A DNA stretch of 64,000 nucleotides from Prorocentrum cordatum (GCA_963575745.1 CAUYUJ010019887.1:57501-121500); one strand, 5' to 3'; counted from the first letter of the stretch, positions 1 to 10,249 are shown. Made by a program: numbers and translations. Notes: a model not told the origin generated them from the letters alone.

Positions 1-500
1 ATGTGGCGAAGAACCTGATCGGTCATCGCGCGCCCTCCTCTTCGACCTCTGTGCCGTCGCCGGCGTCCTCTGCACAGTCGTCCGCCTTCGGCAAGGATAT
101 GTGGCCAGCCTTCCTTGGTGTTCAGAATTTCGTCGCAGTTGTCGTCGAATTTTGTTGTGTTCCCTCTTCGCATCCGCTAGAACTTTCCAGCTTCCTCCGA
201 GTGGCAGGCCAGCATCAACAGGCCCATCATGGACGGTCGATGAAAAACAAGGCATGCGATGACACGTGATGGATACATACGACACCGTTGCGTTGCACTC
301 CGCACGGGGGGGCGCCATGCGGTGCGATAACAAAGAAAGCAGGGGCAGGGGATGGCCGCTTCGCTTGCCCCCCCATAATACTCCGTCTGTTCATCATTAT
401 TGTTTTTCCTCATCGTCCCGCCTTTGCCACTCTGGAGTCGCCAATGCCGAACACAATGGACGGAGTCGGTTCTGCTATCTTGTTCGCTCCACCTCCTGGA
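1..500. other. no recognised gene
   Basis: Mixed-composition sequence. The open frames here lack recognisable motifs and I found no similarity to any other part of the window. The window begins inside this stretch, so its left context is missing. Confidence 0.5.
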
Positions 501-735
501 CGTCGCTGGTCGTCGTCGGTCGTCGTCGTCGTCGTCGTCGTCGTCGTCCGTCGTCGTCGTCATCGTCGTTGTCCGTCACACGGTCGGTCGTCACACGGTC
601 GGTCGTCGATCGTCGTCGGTCGTCATCGGTCGGTCGTCGATCGTCGTCGGTCTTCGTCGCCGTCGTCCCGGTCGTCGTCGGCGACCGATGCCGCACAGGC
701 GGGGCGGCGTCGGCCGTCGGTCGTCCGTCGGCGGC
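501..735. repeat. degenerate GTC/GGTC microsatellite
   Basis: Runs of GTC followed by an imperfect GGTCGTCGATCGTC pattern. Frames across it encode only runs of R, S or V, so they are not evidence of a protein. Confidence 0.85.
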
Positions 736-860
736 GGCGGCGGCGCCGCGCGGGCGCGCGCGCGCCCGCCCGGCCGCCAGGGCCGGCAGCGGGGTGGCCT
801 CGGCTTGCGGCTGTTCCAGGCGAGGGGGGGGAGCTGCCGCAGAGGTAGAAGATTCAGGGG

Positions 861-935
861 GAAGGAGGAGGTCGAGGATGAGGAGGAGGGAGAGGAGGAG
901 GAGGAGGAGGAGGCGGAGGAGGAGGAGGAGGAGGT
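861..935. repeat. (GAG)n microsatellite
   Basis: Purine triplet tract with GAGGAG repeats and a few interruptions. It lies about 80 bp upstream of a MITE-1 copy. Confidence 0.9.
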
Positions 936-1013
936 TGGCCAAGAGCGTCCCGGGCAACAAGCGACCCCGTGTAGCTCCTATGTAGGCCGTATGCAGAAAA
1001 GGCGGATGAAAGG

Positions 1014-1191
1014 TCGGCGAGGGCTTGTCCCTCTACAGGGGGAAGATTCAAAAATGATATTATAAAAAGAAAAACAAAAAACTGGGGACGATGCTTTGAC
1101 CATTTTTTGGTTTACCATGTTGGAGTTTTTGCTTGGAGTATTTTTATTTTTTTGTCGAAAATCCCCCTGTAGGGGGACAGGCCCGACGTAA
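1014..1191. mobile_element. MITE-1 copy A
   Basis: Right end is typical of the family: TTTGTCGAAAATCCCCCTG then AGGGGGACAGGCCCGACGTAA. The left end is diverged but keeps TTGTCCCTCTACAGGGGG. The interior is AT-rich, unlike its GC-rich surroundings. No clear 8-bp target duplication is visible, consistent with an old copy. It sits 11 bp from a family 5 element. Confidence 0.8.
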
Positions 1192-1202
1192 GTCTGGGCC
1201 TC

Positions 1203-1396
1203 CTGCGGCAGGTTCATGTCGTGTCGACCGGCGGCGACCCCGCCAGCGGCGTTCCACGTGGAATGCCGGCGGCGGCCAAGAATCGGTCGATGTTGAACAG
1301 CCCTGACGTTTCGGGAGCGGCCGATCGTTCAAGGTTGAACGGTCCCCGCGGTGTCGGGATCCAACGCCTGGGTCGGCACGACACGAACTTGCCGTA
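1203..1396. mobile_element. family 5 inverted-repeat element, copy a
   Basis: Left end reads CGGCAGGTTCATGTCGTGTC and right end GGCACGACACGAACTTGCCG, an imperfect inverted pair of about 25 bp. The interior holds the short palindrome CGTTCAAGGTTGAACG seen in the other copies (47047, 49795, 50184). No coding capacity, so a non-autonomous DNA transposon is the likeliest class. TA at the outer ends would fit a TA target but does not prove it. Confidence 0.75.
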
Positions 1397-1408
1397 GATG
1401 AGGTCGGC

Positions 1409-1593
1409 GTAGATGGGGTCGGAGGATCGCGTCGCATCGCCGATGCGTCGGCGATGCGGCTCAATGCGGAGCCCGATTTTCTCCGCGCTGGCGTCGCCGA
1501 TGCATCGCCGATGTCGCCGATGCGTCGCCCATGCGTCGGCGATGCATCGCCGACGTGTCGCCGATGCGGCGCGATCCTCCGACCCCCGTCTAC
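1409..1593. mobile_element. family 6 inverted-repeat element, copy a
   Basis: Starts GTAGATGGGGTCGGAGGATC and ends with its imperfect complement GATCCTCCGACCCCCGTCTA. Arms extend about 55 bp and contain repeated GCATCGCCGATGC and GTCGGCGATGC palindromes. Related partial copies lie at 41275-41400 and 43481-43605, with a short fragment near 5790. Confidence 0.75.
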
Positions 1594-1951
1594 ATCCGGG
1601 GCGCGACGCGGAGGCGTGCGCGCGGACCGAGCGGGCACGCGGCCAGGGCGCGCGGGCGGGCGAGGCGAGGCGACGGGGCCCGTGCGCGCGGGCGGGCGAT
1701 CGGGCGCGGGGGTCCGCGAGCGGACGAGCGGGCGGGCGGGCGGGCGGCTGCACGAGCTGTCACAGAGGGGGGGGGGCGACGCGTCGAAGGACAAAAGGCT
1801 GTACAAACGTTTTGTTGCGTCGGCGGCCAAGGCAGAGGGGAACTGCGCATTGCGATCGATGGCCTGAACAGGGGGTGCCGCTGGGCCGAACTGTGCCACC
1901 GTGCAGGAGGAGGAGGGAGGAGGGACGCGGCCGAAGAGAGTTGCGCAAGCA
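1594..1951. other. GC-rich unassigned stretch
   Basis: Very GC-rich, including a short (GGGC)n run near 1728-1747. Frames are open in several registers purely because stop codons are rare at this composition. No motif recognised. Confidence 0.5.
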
Positions 1952-2130
1952 TGCGTAAATTGTCGCAGCTCCACGCGGATTTCTGGGATCTGCGATGGGG
2001 CCCCCTGGTAGCGCCACGGTCGCCGCCGCTGGCGCGCGCCGCGCGCCCGGGAGGGGGGGGGTCAGCGCAGATGTCCGTAAGCCGCGCCGACCTCCGAAAG
2101 CTCAATGTTATTCGTGTCTGGTCCCCCTGG
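1952..2130. mobile_element. family 3 foldback element, diverged copy
   Basis: Left arm contains CCACGCGGATTTCTGGGATC and the right arm its degenerate complement around CAGCGCAGATGTCCG. The centre keeps a GGCGCGCGCCGCGCGCC-type mini-palindrome. Compared with the copy at 37234 the arms are strongly decayed, so this is probably an old insertion. Confidence 0.6.
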
Positions 2131-2560
2131 GAAGGAAGGGAGGGAAGGAGGGAGGGAGGCGGGACGCGGCACGGGAGGGGTGAGGGAAGAGGCAGGAGGG
2201 AGGCGGAGGGGCGAAGTGGGTGGGGGAGGGGGCACGGCGCGGAGGAGGACGGGGGAGGGGGCGGAAGTTTGATCAATTATGGGGGCGCGAAGGTCATGGA
2301 ATGGCACATGGCGGGTCGCCGTCCGGGCCAGAGCAGTGGTCTTTCTCCAGAGGTGCGGTGCGCGGGCGCGAGGGCGCGAAGATAACCGCGCGCCGCACAT
2401 TGCGTGGCGCGATACTCGAAGTTGGGTGACCTGGCGGAGGAAGCAGGCAGGAGTGGGGAAGGGAGAGGTGGAGGGAGGTGGGGAAGGGAGGAGGCATGAG
2501 GGGGGAAAGGAGAGGTCGAGGGAGGGGGGAGGCGGGAGGATGGAGGAGGATCGGATCGGA
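2131..2560. repeat. purine-rich, G-run-rich tract
   Basis: Plus strand is dominated by GGGAGG, GGGAAG and GGAGG runs, with a GC-rich break near 2330-2400. Repeated G3+ runs give G-quadruplex potential. No gene seen. Confidence 0.6.
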
Positions 2561-3099
2561 TTGGCCTTGTCACTTCGCTTGTGTCTCGCGGCGCAGTCTA
2601 CGAGCACGGCGAGTACACGCGTCCTCGCGAGTAAGCCATCAGCAGTCGTGCCACCCACGTGCACAAGGTCGAGGCTGGAGGACAAAGAAGACGAGGAGCA
2701 TGAGGAAGTGGGAGAAGGCTGAACAGGAGGAGGTGGAGGAGGTGAGATGAGGAGGAGGACGGAGAGGATGAGGCGGAACACGGGGAAGAGGAGGAGAAGG
2801 AGAAGGAGGTGGGAAGGGGAGGACGATGAGGATAGGAAAACGGCAATGGAGGACCAGGAGCAGGAAGAGGGTTTGTTGCCGTTGCTGCTCCGACGTCCTC
2901 CCTCCTCCTACCTCCGCCGTCCGCCGCTCTCCTCATGTGTCTTGTTCCCTTCTCCTCATCCCGCCCTCTCTCCCAACTCCTGTATCCTCCCTGTCCAGCC
3001 TCCTGATCAGACTGCTTCCGGACTTGCCAGGGTTGTGTGGTGGAGAACGTTGCTTCCCAGGTCGCTTCTGGTACCCTCCTGCCTCTCTCTCGTTCTCTC

Positions 3100-3140
<41 letters not shown>

Positions 3141-3367
3141 GCTCCGCGCCGCGCCCGCTTCATCGCCCTCGATGCCACTGCCTGCCCCCTCCTCCTCCCC
3201 CTCCTCCGCCTATCCTTATTCCTTATAAGAATATACTCCTACTCCCCCCTCAGGCCGGCAGATAGCGGGCGCATCCGGGTGGTCCCATCCTAACCTGTAA
3301 AAAACAATACAAAATCAACATGTTTCTTATTTTTTCCTCTCGACATGGACGTCTTGTCGTCCACGGC
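2561..3367. other. unassigned, with a GAGGA tract and a (CT)n microsatellite
   Basis: Holds a GAGGA-rich stretch at about 2725-2860 and a CT dinucleotide run at 3085-3141. Frames across it encode S, L and P runs. No gene recognised. Confidence 0.6.
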
Positions 3368-3765
3368 GATAATCCATTGCAAAAAATACGACAAAGAGCA
3401 CACGCGCGCGTTCATGTCAGAATCCTACCGAACACAGTGTGTTTGCAAGCATTTCAACATAAAAACATCAAAAATCCAATGCTTTTTTCACAAAAAAAAT
3501 ATACAAATTTCCCGCCCGGGCTCTCTTGCTGAAATCATAGGAAAACCATAGGAATCTTAAGAATTCTGTCAAATCCAGCGATTTCACGTCATCGCGCGGT
3601 GCACTCGCGATGCTCTGTCATGCACCCAGGCCGCGAATCCTGTGCAAAAAATATTACAAAGAGCACACTCGCGCGTTCATGTCAGAATCCTACCGAATAC
3701 CGTGTTTTTGCAAGCATTTCAACATAAAAACATCAAAAACCCAATGCTTTTTCACAAAAATGCTT
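3368..3765. repeat. direct duplication of an AT-richer 130-bp segment
   Basis: Two copies, about 3368-3500 and 3630-3765, share GCACACGCGCGCGTTCATGT-type sequence, CAGAATCCTACCGAA, and AAGCATTTCAACATAAAAAC. Start-to-start spacing is about 262 bp. The segment is far poorer in GC than its neighbours. Both copies are open in two plus frames, but no domain is recognisable. Confidence 0.8.
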
Positions 3766-4033
3766 TGGGGTGTCCTGTCAGACCGTCGGGCTTCCTCCGG
3801 CCACCTCTGGCTTCCTGCGGTGTACCGGGCCATTCTCGACTCGTCTGGCAATGCGTGCGCGGCATTCAACACGCGCTCGCCAGTTCCCGTCGGCAACCGC
3901 CATCGCGGCCGCATCAGCTGTACCAAACCGGCTGGCCGGTGTGACTTCGGCCCCCAGTTGTGCCAGCTTTGCTTCTTATGTTGTGGGAGGGCGGGTGGGA
4001 CTGGGCATGCCATGCTTGACTCGCTCGAGCTGG
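3766..4033. other. no recognised gene
   Basis: Balanced-composition segment between the 3.4-3.8 kb duplication and a CTC tract. Open frames on both strands show no known motif. Confidence 0.4.
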
Positions 4034-4455
4034 CTAGCTTGACTCCTACTCCTACTCCTCCTCCTTCTTCTCCTCTTCCTCACCCTCCTCCTCCTCCTCC
4101 TCCCCTCCTCCTCCTCCTCCTCCTCCTCCTCCTCCTCCGCCTCCTCCTCCTCCCTCCTCCTCCTCCTCCTCCTCCTCCTCCTCCTCTCCTCTTCCTCCCC
4201 CTCCTCCTCAGCCTTCTCCTCCTCCTAATCCTACTCCTTCTCCTCCTCCCCCTTCTCCTCCTCCTCCTCCTCCCTCCTCCTCCTCCTCCTCTCCTCCTCC
4301 CCTCCTCCTCCCCTTCCTCCTCATCCCCCTCAGCATCATCAGCATCATCATCACCATCATCATCACCATCATCAGCAGCAGCATCATCATCATTATCCTC
4401 CTCCTCCTCCTCCTCCTCCTCCTCCTCCTCCTCCTCCTCCTCCTCCGCCTCATCC
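4034..4455. repeat. (CTC)n tract with embedded ATC repeats
   Basis: Long pyrimidine triplet tract interrupted at about 4325-4400 by CATCAT/CAGCAT repeats. It matches, in opposite orientation, the GAG tract at 5011-5459, so the 4456-5010 segment is flanked by complementary tracts. Confidence 0.95.
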
Positions 4456-5010
4456 TCCTCCCGACCTGGTGCCCCAAGCCTCGGGGCTTCTGTGGGTGAG
4501 CTTCCAGACTTCGAAGTTGTCCATGCACAATGTGGTCCAGGCCCCCGTTGTCGGTGATGAGTCGGGGGTCCCAGTTTTGCTTTGCATCTCGTGCGGTGCG
4601 GGCGTGCAGCATAGTCACAGGCCTGGGAGAGGTCTTGCGGGGCCCTGTATAGGACCGAAGCACCCAGCTCTTGCGAGCCAGCGCTCCAGGCGTCGATGAA
4701 ACCTGCACCCTAATTCGACGGTGTCCCCTCCTCCGATGTTCGGCGATTGTGTTGAGCCGTTTGTGGAGGTCCGAGCGTCGTGGAAAGGGAGGCTGATTAC
4801 TTCGGACGCTTCGGAGCGGTGTGCTGACCCTGTCCCAGAGTATGGGTTGGATTTCCCCGGGGCCTTCGACATGTATCGTGTAGCCCAGCTCCACGGCGTT
4901 GGTGACCCCCGCGAGGCGGTCATGGTTTGCCGTGCAGAGAGGCCTCTCAAAGGTGAGGCTCGACTCATGGCTGGTGGGAGTGATGAGCACGAAGACCCTG
5001 ATTACTAAGG
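4456..5010. other. segment between complementary tracts; weak coding possibility
   Basis: Lower-repeat segment of about 550 bp, open in two minus frames and one plus frame. The minus-strand translation is mixed and protein-like, with stretches such as LITDNGGLDHIVHGQLRS. I do not recognise it and there is no ATG-led complete frame. Its flanks are a CTC tract on the left and a GAG tract on the right, which could pair as a hairpin. Confidence 0.3.
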
Positions 5011-5457
5011 GATGATGATGAGGAGGAGAAGAGGAGAAGAGAAGAAGAGGAGAAGAGGAGACGAGGAGAAGAGGAGAAGAGGAGGAGGGAGGAGGGAGGA
5101 GGAGAGGGAGGAGGGAGGAGGGAGGGAGGAGAGGGAGAGGGAGGGAGGGAGAGGGAGAGGGAGAGGAGGAGGAGGAGGAGGAGGAGGAGGAGGAGAGGAG
5201 AGGAGGAGGAGGAGGGGAAAGGAGGAGGGGAAAGGAGGAGGAGGAGGAGGAGGAAGATAATGAGGAGGAAGCGGAGGAGGAGGAGGAGGAGGAGGAGGGG
5301 GTAGGAGGGTGGAGGAAGGAGGATGAGGATGATGATGAGGATGATACGGTGGAGGAGGAGGAGGAGGAGGAGGAAGAGGAGGAGGAGGAGGAGGAGCAGG
5401 AGGAGGAGGATGAGGAGCAGGAGGAGCAGGAGGAGCAGGAGGAGAAGAAGGAGGAGG
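5011..5457. repeat. (GAG)n tract
   Basis: Purine triplet tract with AGG, GAGGAT and GAGCAG interruptions. Its right edge abuts the family 19 duplicated segment. Confidence 0.95.
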
Positions 5458-5655
5458 AGTGTCCTGGAGAGATAACTTCCGGATTCCGAGGTGAGGTTCG
5501 TGTGATTTTTTGTTGGCCAGGGATGAAGACTAAAAAAGAAATCGACGCGGAATTCACTCCGTTCGTCACTCGCTGGTTCCAGGTTTTGTACTGGCAGAAA
5601 TCCACGCAAAATCCGCTGCAGCGCGTCTGCAAGGTCGGTGCGGTGACAGATCGCC
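5458..5655. repeat. dispersed repeat 'family 19', copy 1
   Basis: About 195 bp similar to 41448-41640, sharing GTGTCCTGGAGA, a GAAGACTAAAAA-type stretch, a TCACTCGC block and the ending CTGCAGC...GTCTGC...GTCGGTG. Both copies are open on the minus strand and give alignable peptides (LVFIPGQ...RNPE...SPGHS here). That could mean a decayed coding ancestor or just DNA-level similarity. Confidence 0.7.
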
Positions 5656-5860
5656 CGAGAGCCAGACGACGAGGATCATTGGGGAGGACAGGCTCAGAGG
5701 GGGATGCAGCGACCCTCCATCGCCAATTCCATGCCGCCCCGATGGCCCACGCCGCCCAGAAACGTCGGGTTTCGCTATCGGGGGCCTGTCGCCGATCTAT
5801 CCGCGATGCGTCGGCGATTCCAGGTCGATGTTCCCTCCCCTGAGCCATTCCCTCACCAGT

Positions 5861-6110
5861 CCTGAGTAAAAAGCTCGGAAGCACCGAGTGGGAGCGCTGC
5901 TATTGTTGAGGGCGGGCTTGCGGTACTGAGACGAAAGCGCCATTCCTGAGTAAAAGGCGAGGAAGTATCGAGTGTGAGTGCTGGTGCTGTTGGAGGGTTG
6001 CTTTTCGGCGGCGAGCAAGTCACCGGTCCTGAGTGAACAGCGAAATGGTCCCAAGCGGAAGCGTTGTTGTGGGGGGGCTGGTTTCTGCGCAACTCGAAAC
6101 GTTGGAGCGT
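5861..6110. repeat. tandem repeat, about 83-bp period, three units
   Basis: Units begin TCCTGAGTAAAAAGCTCGGA (about 5861), TCCTGAGTAAAAGGCGAGGA (about 5944) and TCCTGAGTGAACAGCGAAAT (about 6028). The third unit is the most diverged. No coding role evident. Confidence 0.75.
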
Positions 6111-6496
6111 GAGCCTCGTGTTCAAAAGACTGGCGGCCTATCCCGCCACCGCGCTTGGGCCTCTTGGAGGGCCCTTTGGGCGCCTCTTGAGGCCTCTGGC
6201 GGAACTTTCGGAGGGCCCCAGGAACGCGTAGGGTTGGAGAGATCTTGGGCATTTGGCATGGCGCACCATCAGGAGGCCAGCAAGTACGGCAAGACGTTCT
6301 GCATATTCATTCGATTTCAGCCTCCAGCAGGCTCATTCGCCACACCCCCGGAGCGCCGAAGAATTCCGCCAAGTCGGCGGTCCGCGCCCTCAGGAATCAT
6401 AAAAAACCCTTCGACCTGCCAGAGTTGCCTGATCTCTGGGGCGCTCCGCTGCGTGCGCAGGTCACTGCGACGGGTCATCGGGTCGTGGTCTCTTTT
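6111..6496. other. no recognised gene
   Basis: Contains GGGCGCCTCTTGAGGCC-like sequence that faintly resembles the CTTGGG arrays, but no clear array, element or coding motif. Confidence 0.4.
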
Positions 6497-6568
6497 CTGT
6501 GGAGGCCGCCGTCTTTGTCTTCGGCCTCGTTCTTGTGGAGGCCGCCGTCTTTGTCTTCGGCCTCGTTC
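6497..6568. repeat. 36-bp tandem duplication
   Basis: The segment GTGGAGGCCGCCGTCTTTGT followed by CTTCGGCCTCGTTCT occurs twice head to tail with a 36-bp period. The duplication is exact over most of its length and adds 12 codons to the plus frame crossing it. Confidence 0.85.
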
Positions 6569-6663
6569 TCTCCTTGCAGGGCTGGGCTTGGCTGGATGCG
6601 GCGCTGGCTGCGACCGCTGCCCTACACCTTAGGCGTTGCTTAAGAAAACCCAAGTTTTCGGCC

Positions 6664-6752
6664 AGAGTCTCGATTATTCTTAACGTTTCAATGTAAATCC
6701 TAAGATTTGAGTAGACATTCTGGATTTTTATTAAAATTCTGAGACTATGAAT
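6664..6752. repeat. small AT-rich inverted repeat
   Basis: AGTCTCGATTATTCTTAA on the left faces TTAAAATTCTGAGACT on the right, making an imperfect inverted repeat around an AT-rich core. Possibly a decayed miniature element. Only one copy was seen. Confidence 0.35.
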
Positions 6753-6834
6753 TTCTTAACCCATGATTTCTGAAGCATTTCGCAGGGTGTAGGCCCGCCA
6801 GCCCTGGTTGGAAGAGTAAGCGGGGGCAGCGCGG

Positions 6835-6960
6835 GCGGGTGGCGGGAGGAGGGAGTCCTTCCTCTACTCCTCCCTCCTTCCTCCCTCCCTCCCCCTCCCC
6901 CTCCTCTCCCGCGTCCCCCCTCCTTCCCCGCCTCCCCCTCCCCAGGAGGGGGGGGGGTGG
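6835..6960. repeat. pyrimidine-rich CCTCC tract
   Basis: Runs of CTCCCTCC and CCCCTCCCC ending in AGGAGGGGGGGGG. Low complexity only. Confidence 0.75.
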
Positions 6961-7173
6961 GGCTCCTCATCGCCGTGTCTTCCGAGGCCATGCTCAGGGC
7001 CGAGGGCGTCTCGGCGGAGCGGATGGCCTACGACAGACCGTCGCCGAAGTTCATCGCGTTCCTGCAGGCCGCCGCGGCATCTGCGCCGCTGGGAGAGGGC
7101 AGGGCCGCGCCGCCTCGGCGCGGCGGCGACGGTGGCGCGGGCGTTCACGGTGGATCACCTTCCATCGACTAGA

Positions 7174-7346
7174 CGCAAGAGTGACCTTTCGCCGGAGTGA
7201 CCTTTGGTGCGGGCCCAATGGGGCCCCCCGATCGCCGAACGCGAGGCGGCAGCGGCGTCTTGCGCGCTTGTGCTTGGCCCCCCCCTGCGGACCCCAAAGA
7301 GCCGCGCACCGAAGGCCACTCTTACCCACAGGGTCACTCGTTGCGC
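7174..7346. mobile_element. family 18 inverted-repeat element, copy 1
   Basis: Left end is CGCAAGAGTGACCTTTCGCC followed by a second GAGTGACCTTTGGTGCG. The right end carries the complement GCGCACCGAAGGCCACTCTT, then GGGTCACTCGTTGCG. Each terminus thus contains two tandem copies of a GAGTGACC motif. Second copy at 34410-34577. Sequence just outside both copies (TCGACTA on the left) is also similar, so the true element may be slightly longer. Confidence 0.8.
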
Positions 7347-7401
7347 GTGGTCGATATTCCAGGAGCTCGCTTCGGGGCCCAAGGCCCACGGCTCGGAACA
7401 A

Positions 7402-7468
7402 GTCAAGAGGGGAAAAAAAACACAGACACAATTAATCGTCGATTCCCAGGAAAATATGCGAAAATATG
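7402..7468. mobile_element. MITE-2, 5' fragment
   Basis: GTCAAGAGGGGAAAAAAAAC, then ACAGACACAATTAATCGTCG and GATTCCCAGGAAAATATG match the left third of MITE-2. Similarity stops after AAAATATGAC. Truncated copy. Confidence 0.75.
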
Positions 7469-7667
7469 ACAAAACAGTTCGCATGGCAGCTGCGTTGGCC
7501 GCGTTCCCCCGATGAGACAAGGAGCTTGAAACGTCGGCGCGGCAGCGGCAAGAGGACGCGGCACCAGCACGAGGATGAGCACAGAAGAAGGTCAAAGCAA
7601 CGAAAGAGACGATGCGTCGATGCATACCAGAAACCACTTACAATCAGTGACGACACCCTCGCAGGTC

Positions 7668-8395
7668 GCCGCCCCCCCCTGGAATGGCGAGGTCGAATCT
7701 GAATTGGGTAGAGCTCCACTGCGCCAGCCCCCAGCAGCTCTCGAAAGAGTTGATTGTTTTTGCGGGCCGCAGCCCCCCCAGAGATGGCCAGATCTAATCT
7801 GAATCTGGGTAGGGCCCCACTGTCCCCCCCAGCAGCCTTCGAAACTGGTGACAGTTTCGCAGATCGCAGCCCACCCCCAGGGATGGCGAAGTCGAGTCAA
7901 ATCTGGATCGGGCCTCGCGATGTTGCCTTCCCCCACAGCAGCCTTCGAACGCGGCGACAGTTTCGCAGATCGCGCTCCCCCAGGGATGGCGAAGTCGAAT
8001 CTGAATCTGGGTAGACCCCGCTATGTTGGACCCCTCAGCAGCCCTCGAAAGTGGCGACTGTTTGGCCGATCGCAGCCCCCCAGGAACGGCGGGGTCTAAT
8101 TTAAGTTTGCGTGGGGCCCCACTCCTCTGGACCCAGCAGCCCTCGAAAACGGCAACGGTTTCGCAGGTCGCAACTCCCATCCAGGGATGGCGAGGTGGAC
8201 TATGAATCTGGGTAGGGCCCCGCAAAGCTGGCCCCCCCAGCAGCCATCGAAAGTGGCGACAATTCCGCAGGTCGCCCTCCCCCGCCCCCACTCCCCAGGA
8301 ATGGTGACGTCGAATCTGAACCTGGGTGGGGCCCTCCACTATATAGGGCCCCGCAGCAGCTTTCGACATTGCCGACAGTTTCACCAATCACGGCC
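7668..8395. repeat. satellite, about 100-bp period, seven units
   Basis: Units contain GGATGGCGAAGTCGAATCTG, GGGTAGGGCCCCACT, CAGCAGCCTTCGAAA and GACAGTTTCGCAGATCGC in fixed order. Unit landmarks fall near 7684, 7783, 7881, 7984, 8083, 8184 and 8298, so spacing is 98-114 bp. The period is not a multiple of three and units are too diverged to imply a protein. Confidence 0.9.
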
Positions 8396-9119
8396 CCCCC
8401 CCCAAAAAAAAACAAACGGCGAGGTAAGAGAGCTGGCAGGCGCAAACTAGGTAGCAGACAGGAGAGAAGAGGAGAAGGCAGACAGTAGGACGGCGACAAC
8501 AGCAGGCAAGAGGAGGGAGGCGGGAGAAGGAGAAGATATGCGAGTAACGCTTTATTCTCAACTAGAACCTAACCGCGCAGGGTTGGGGAAAAAACAATAC
8601 AATTTGCCCGCGGTGCCAACGAGCATGACCCCAGATGTTGCCCCAAAGCGCATGTTGCATTTGTTGCTGGCAGGCACTGCGGGGGGGCAATGGGTGCCCG
8701 CATGGGTTCGGGTTGGCTGCAAGTCGCCTGGGGGAGGGGGTGCTCGTTACTAGGGAGCAGTGATCAGTCGATCTACCCACAAGCCGCGAGCCGTCCTGCT
8801 CACTCCCACCCGCCCTCCCGACACATCAATGGCACCCGAGTCTCAGTACGAGCATGGGCCGCCAACGACAATCATCGGGAAACGATGCAGACGCCTGCCA
8901 GGTACGCGACGCCCGCGACATGCGCCACGCGTACCAGGGCACCCCATACATATAACGCAAAGTGATCGCGAGGCGCCCGCAAATGAGCCAACACTTCGCC
9001 GCAACGTGCATGTTGTACCGGTCTTTGGCAGGGGTGATGGGCCTGCCCATGTGGGGCACGATTCGTTCACGTTCAGACTCTTCGACTGCCAGACCAACTC
9101 TAATTCATATTCGGAGAGC
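8396..9119. other. no recognised gene
   Basis: Begins with a purine-rich AGGAGAGAAGAGGAG patch, then mixed-composition DNA. I saw no similarity to other parts of the window and no recognisable protein motif. Confidence 0.45.
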
Positions 9120-9790
9120 GTGAGCATGTCTCGAGCGAGGCCGGCACCGCCTGGGGCTCTTTCGCGGGCCCGTTCGCGCCCAGATTGCGGGGCTGTCTCG
9201 GGCGGCTTGCTGGACGTCGCGTTTTCAGAGTATCCTGTCAGGATGTCTCGAGCGAGGCGCTGCCTCCTCCTCCTCCTCCTCCTCCTCCTCCTCCTTTTCC
9301 TCCTCCTCCTCCTCCTCCTCCTCCTCCTCCTCCTCCTCCTCCTCCTCCTCCTCCTCCTCCTCCTCCTCTGGCCTCGGCATCTCAAGGGAGAGGCCGCCGA
9401 TGGGGGGGCGCTTCACGGGCCCCTATGCGCGCTCGGGCTGCGGGGCTGGCTCGGGCGGCTTGCCCGTGTGGTGGCTTGGACGCCGAAGCACACAGGCCCC
9501 AGAGGGGGAGGAGGAGGAGGAGGAGGAGGAGGAGGAGGAGGAGGAGGAGGAGGAGGAGGAGGAGGAGGAGGGAGGAGGTGCATCGAGGCAAGCAGGCTGA
9601 GGGGACGTCTCGAGCGAGACGCCGCTTTCAGCACCCCAAGGGGGAGCCGCCAGGGCGTGCTTCACGGGCTCGTTCGCGCCCAGATTGGGGACAGTCTCGC
9701 GCGGTTTGCTTGCCTGTTGGCTTTGCAAAATCCAGTGCTTTCAGAACAGACTCTCGGGATGTCTTGCGCGAGGCCTTGGTGTCAAGCGGA
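9120..9790. repeat. irregular repeat cluster around CTC and GGA tracts
   Basis: Three to four diverged units carry GTCTCGAGCGAGGC, GGGCCCGTTCGCGCCCAGAT and CTCGGGCGGCTTGC. They are separated by a CTC tract (9262-9368) and a complementary GGA tract (9508-9583). The alternation suggests the tracts expanded inside, and may help duplicate, the unit. Confidence 0.7.
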
Positions 9791-10249
9791 TGGCTTGTTT
9801 CGACGCCTCGGAGTCTTTTCTTTCGAGAGCTCCATGATCACCGCGATGTGGCATGCATGGCCTGGGGGGTTATTACACTGCGCGAGCAGTGGTATACATT
9901 CAAAGCGAGAACCCCACACAGGAGGCTTGGGAATTGCTGCACTACCTGCACCCAGAGGGCTGGTGGGATTAGAATAGTTTTTCGGGGGAGGGGGGGGACG
10001 CCTCGAGCCATCTCGAGGCCGTCGGATGTGTCCGTCTCCTGCATCCACACGCAGGAGCCCATGCTACGCTATGATATGCGCAGTTTGCGGCGATCTGCGT
10101 CACGTATCGGAGCCATCGAAGGCCTTGTCGGACATTCCAAAGGCCTTCGGCCCACCTGGTCCAGATTGCCGGCAGGGAGCAGGAAAGCATTCGGGAAGAT
10201 TTGCCATCCAGAGTCCTCAAAGATCCTAGGCCCAGACGTTTCCAGGGCC
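9791..10249. other. no recognised gene
   Basis: Mixed-composition DNA. Around 9950-10050 the string CAGAGGGCTGGTGGGATT plus a GTGTCCGTCTCCTGC stretch resembles 12010-12055; both precede or follow CTTGGG arrays. Confidence 0.4.

Noticed and set aside
1728-1747. GGGC run considered as a promoter GC-box cluster
   Set aside because: It is a simple tetranucleotide repeat and no gene follows it.
9893-9915. GAGCAGTGGTATACATTCAA resembles a cDNA-adapter sequence
   Set aside because: Only partial match with several mismatches and continuous genomic flanks; chance similarity is likelier than contamination.
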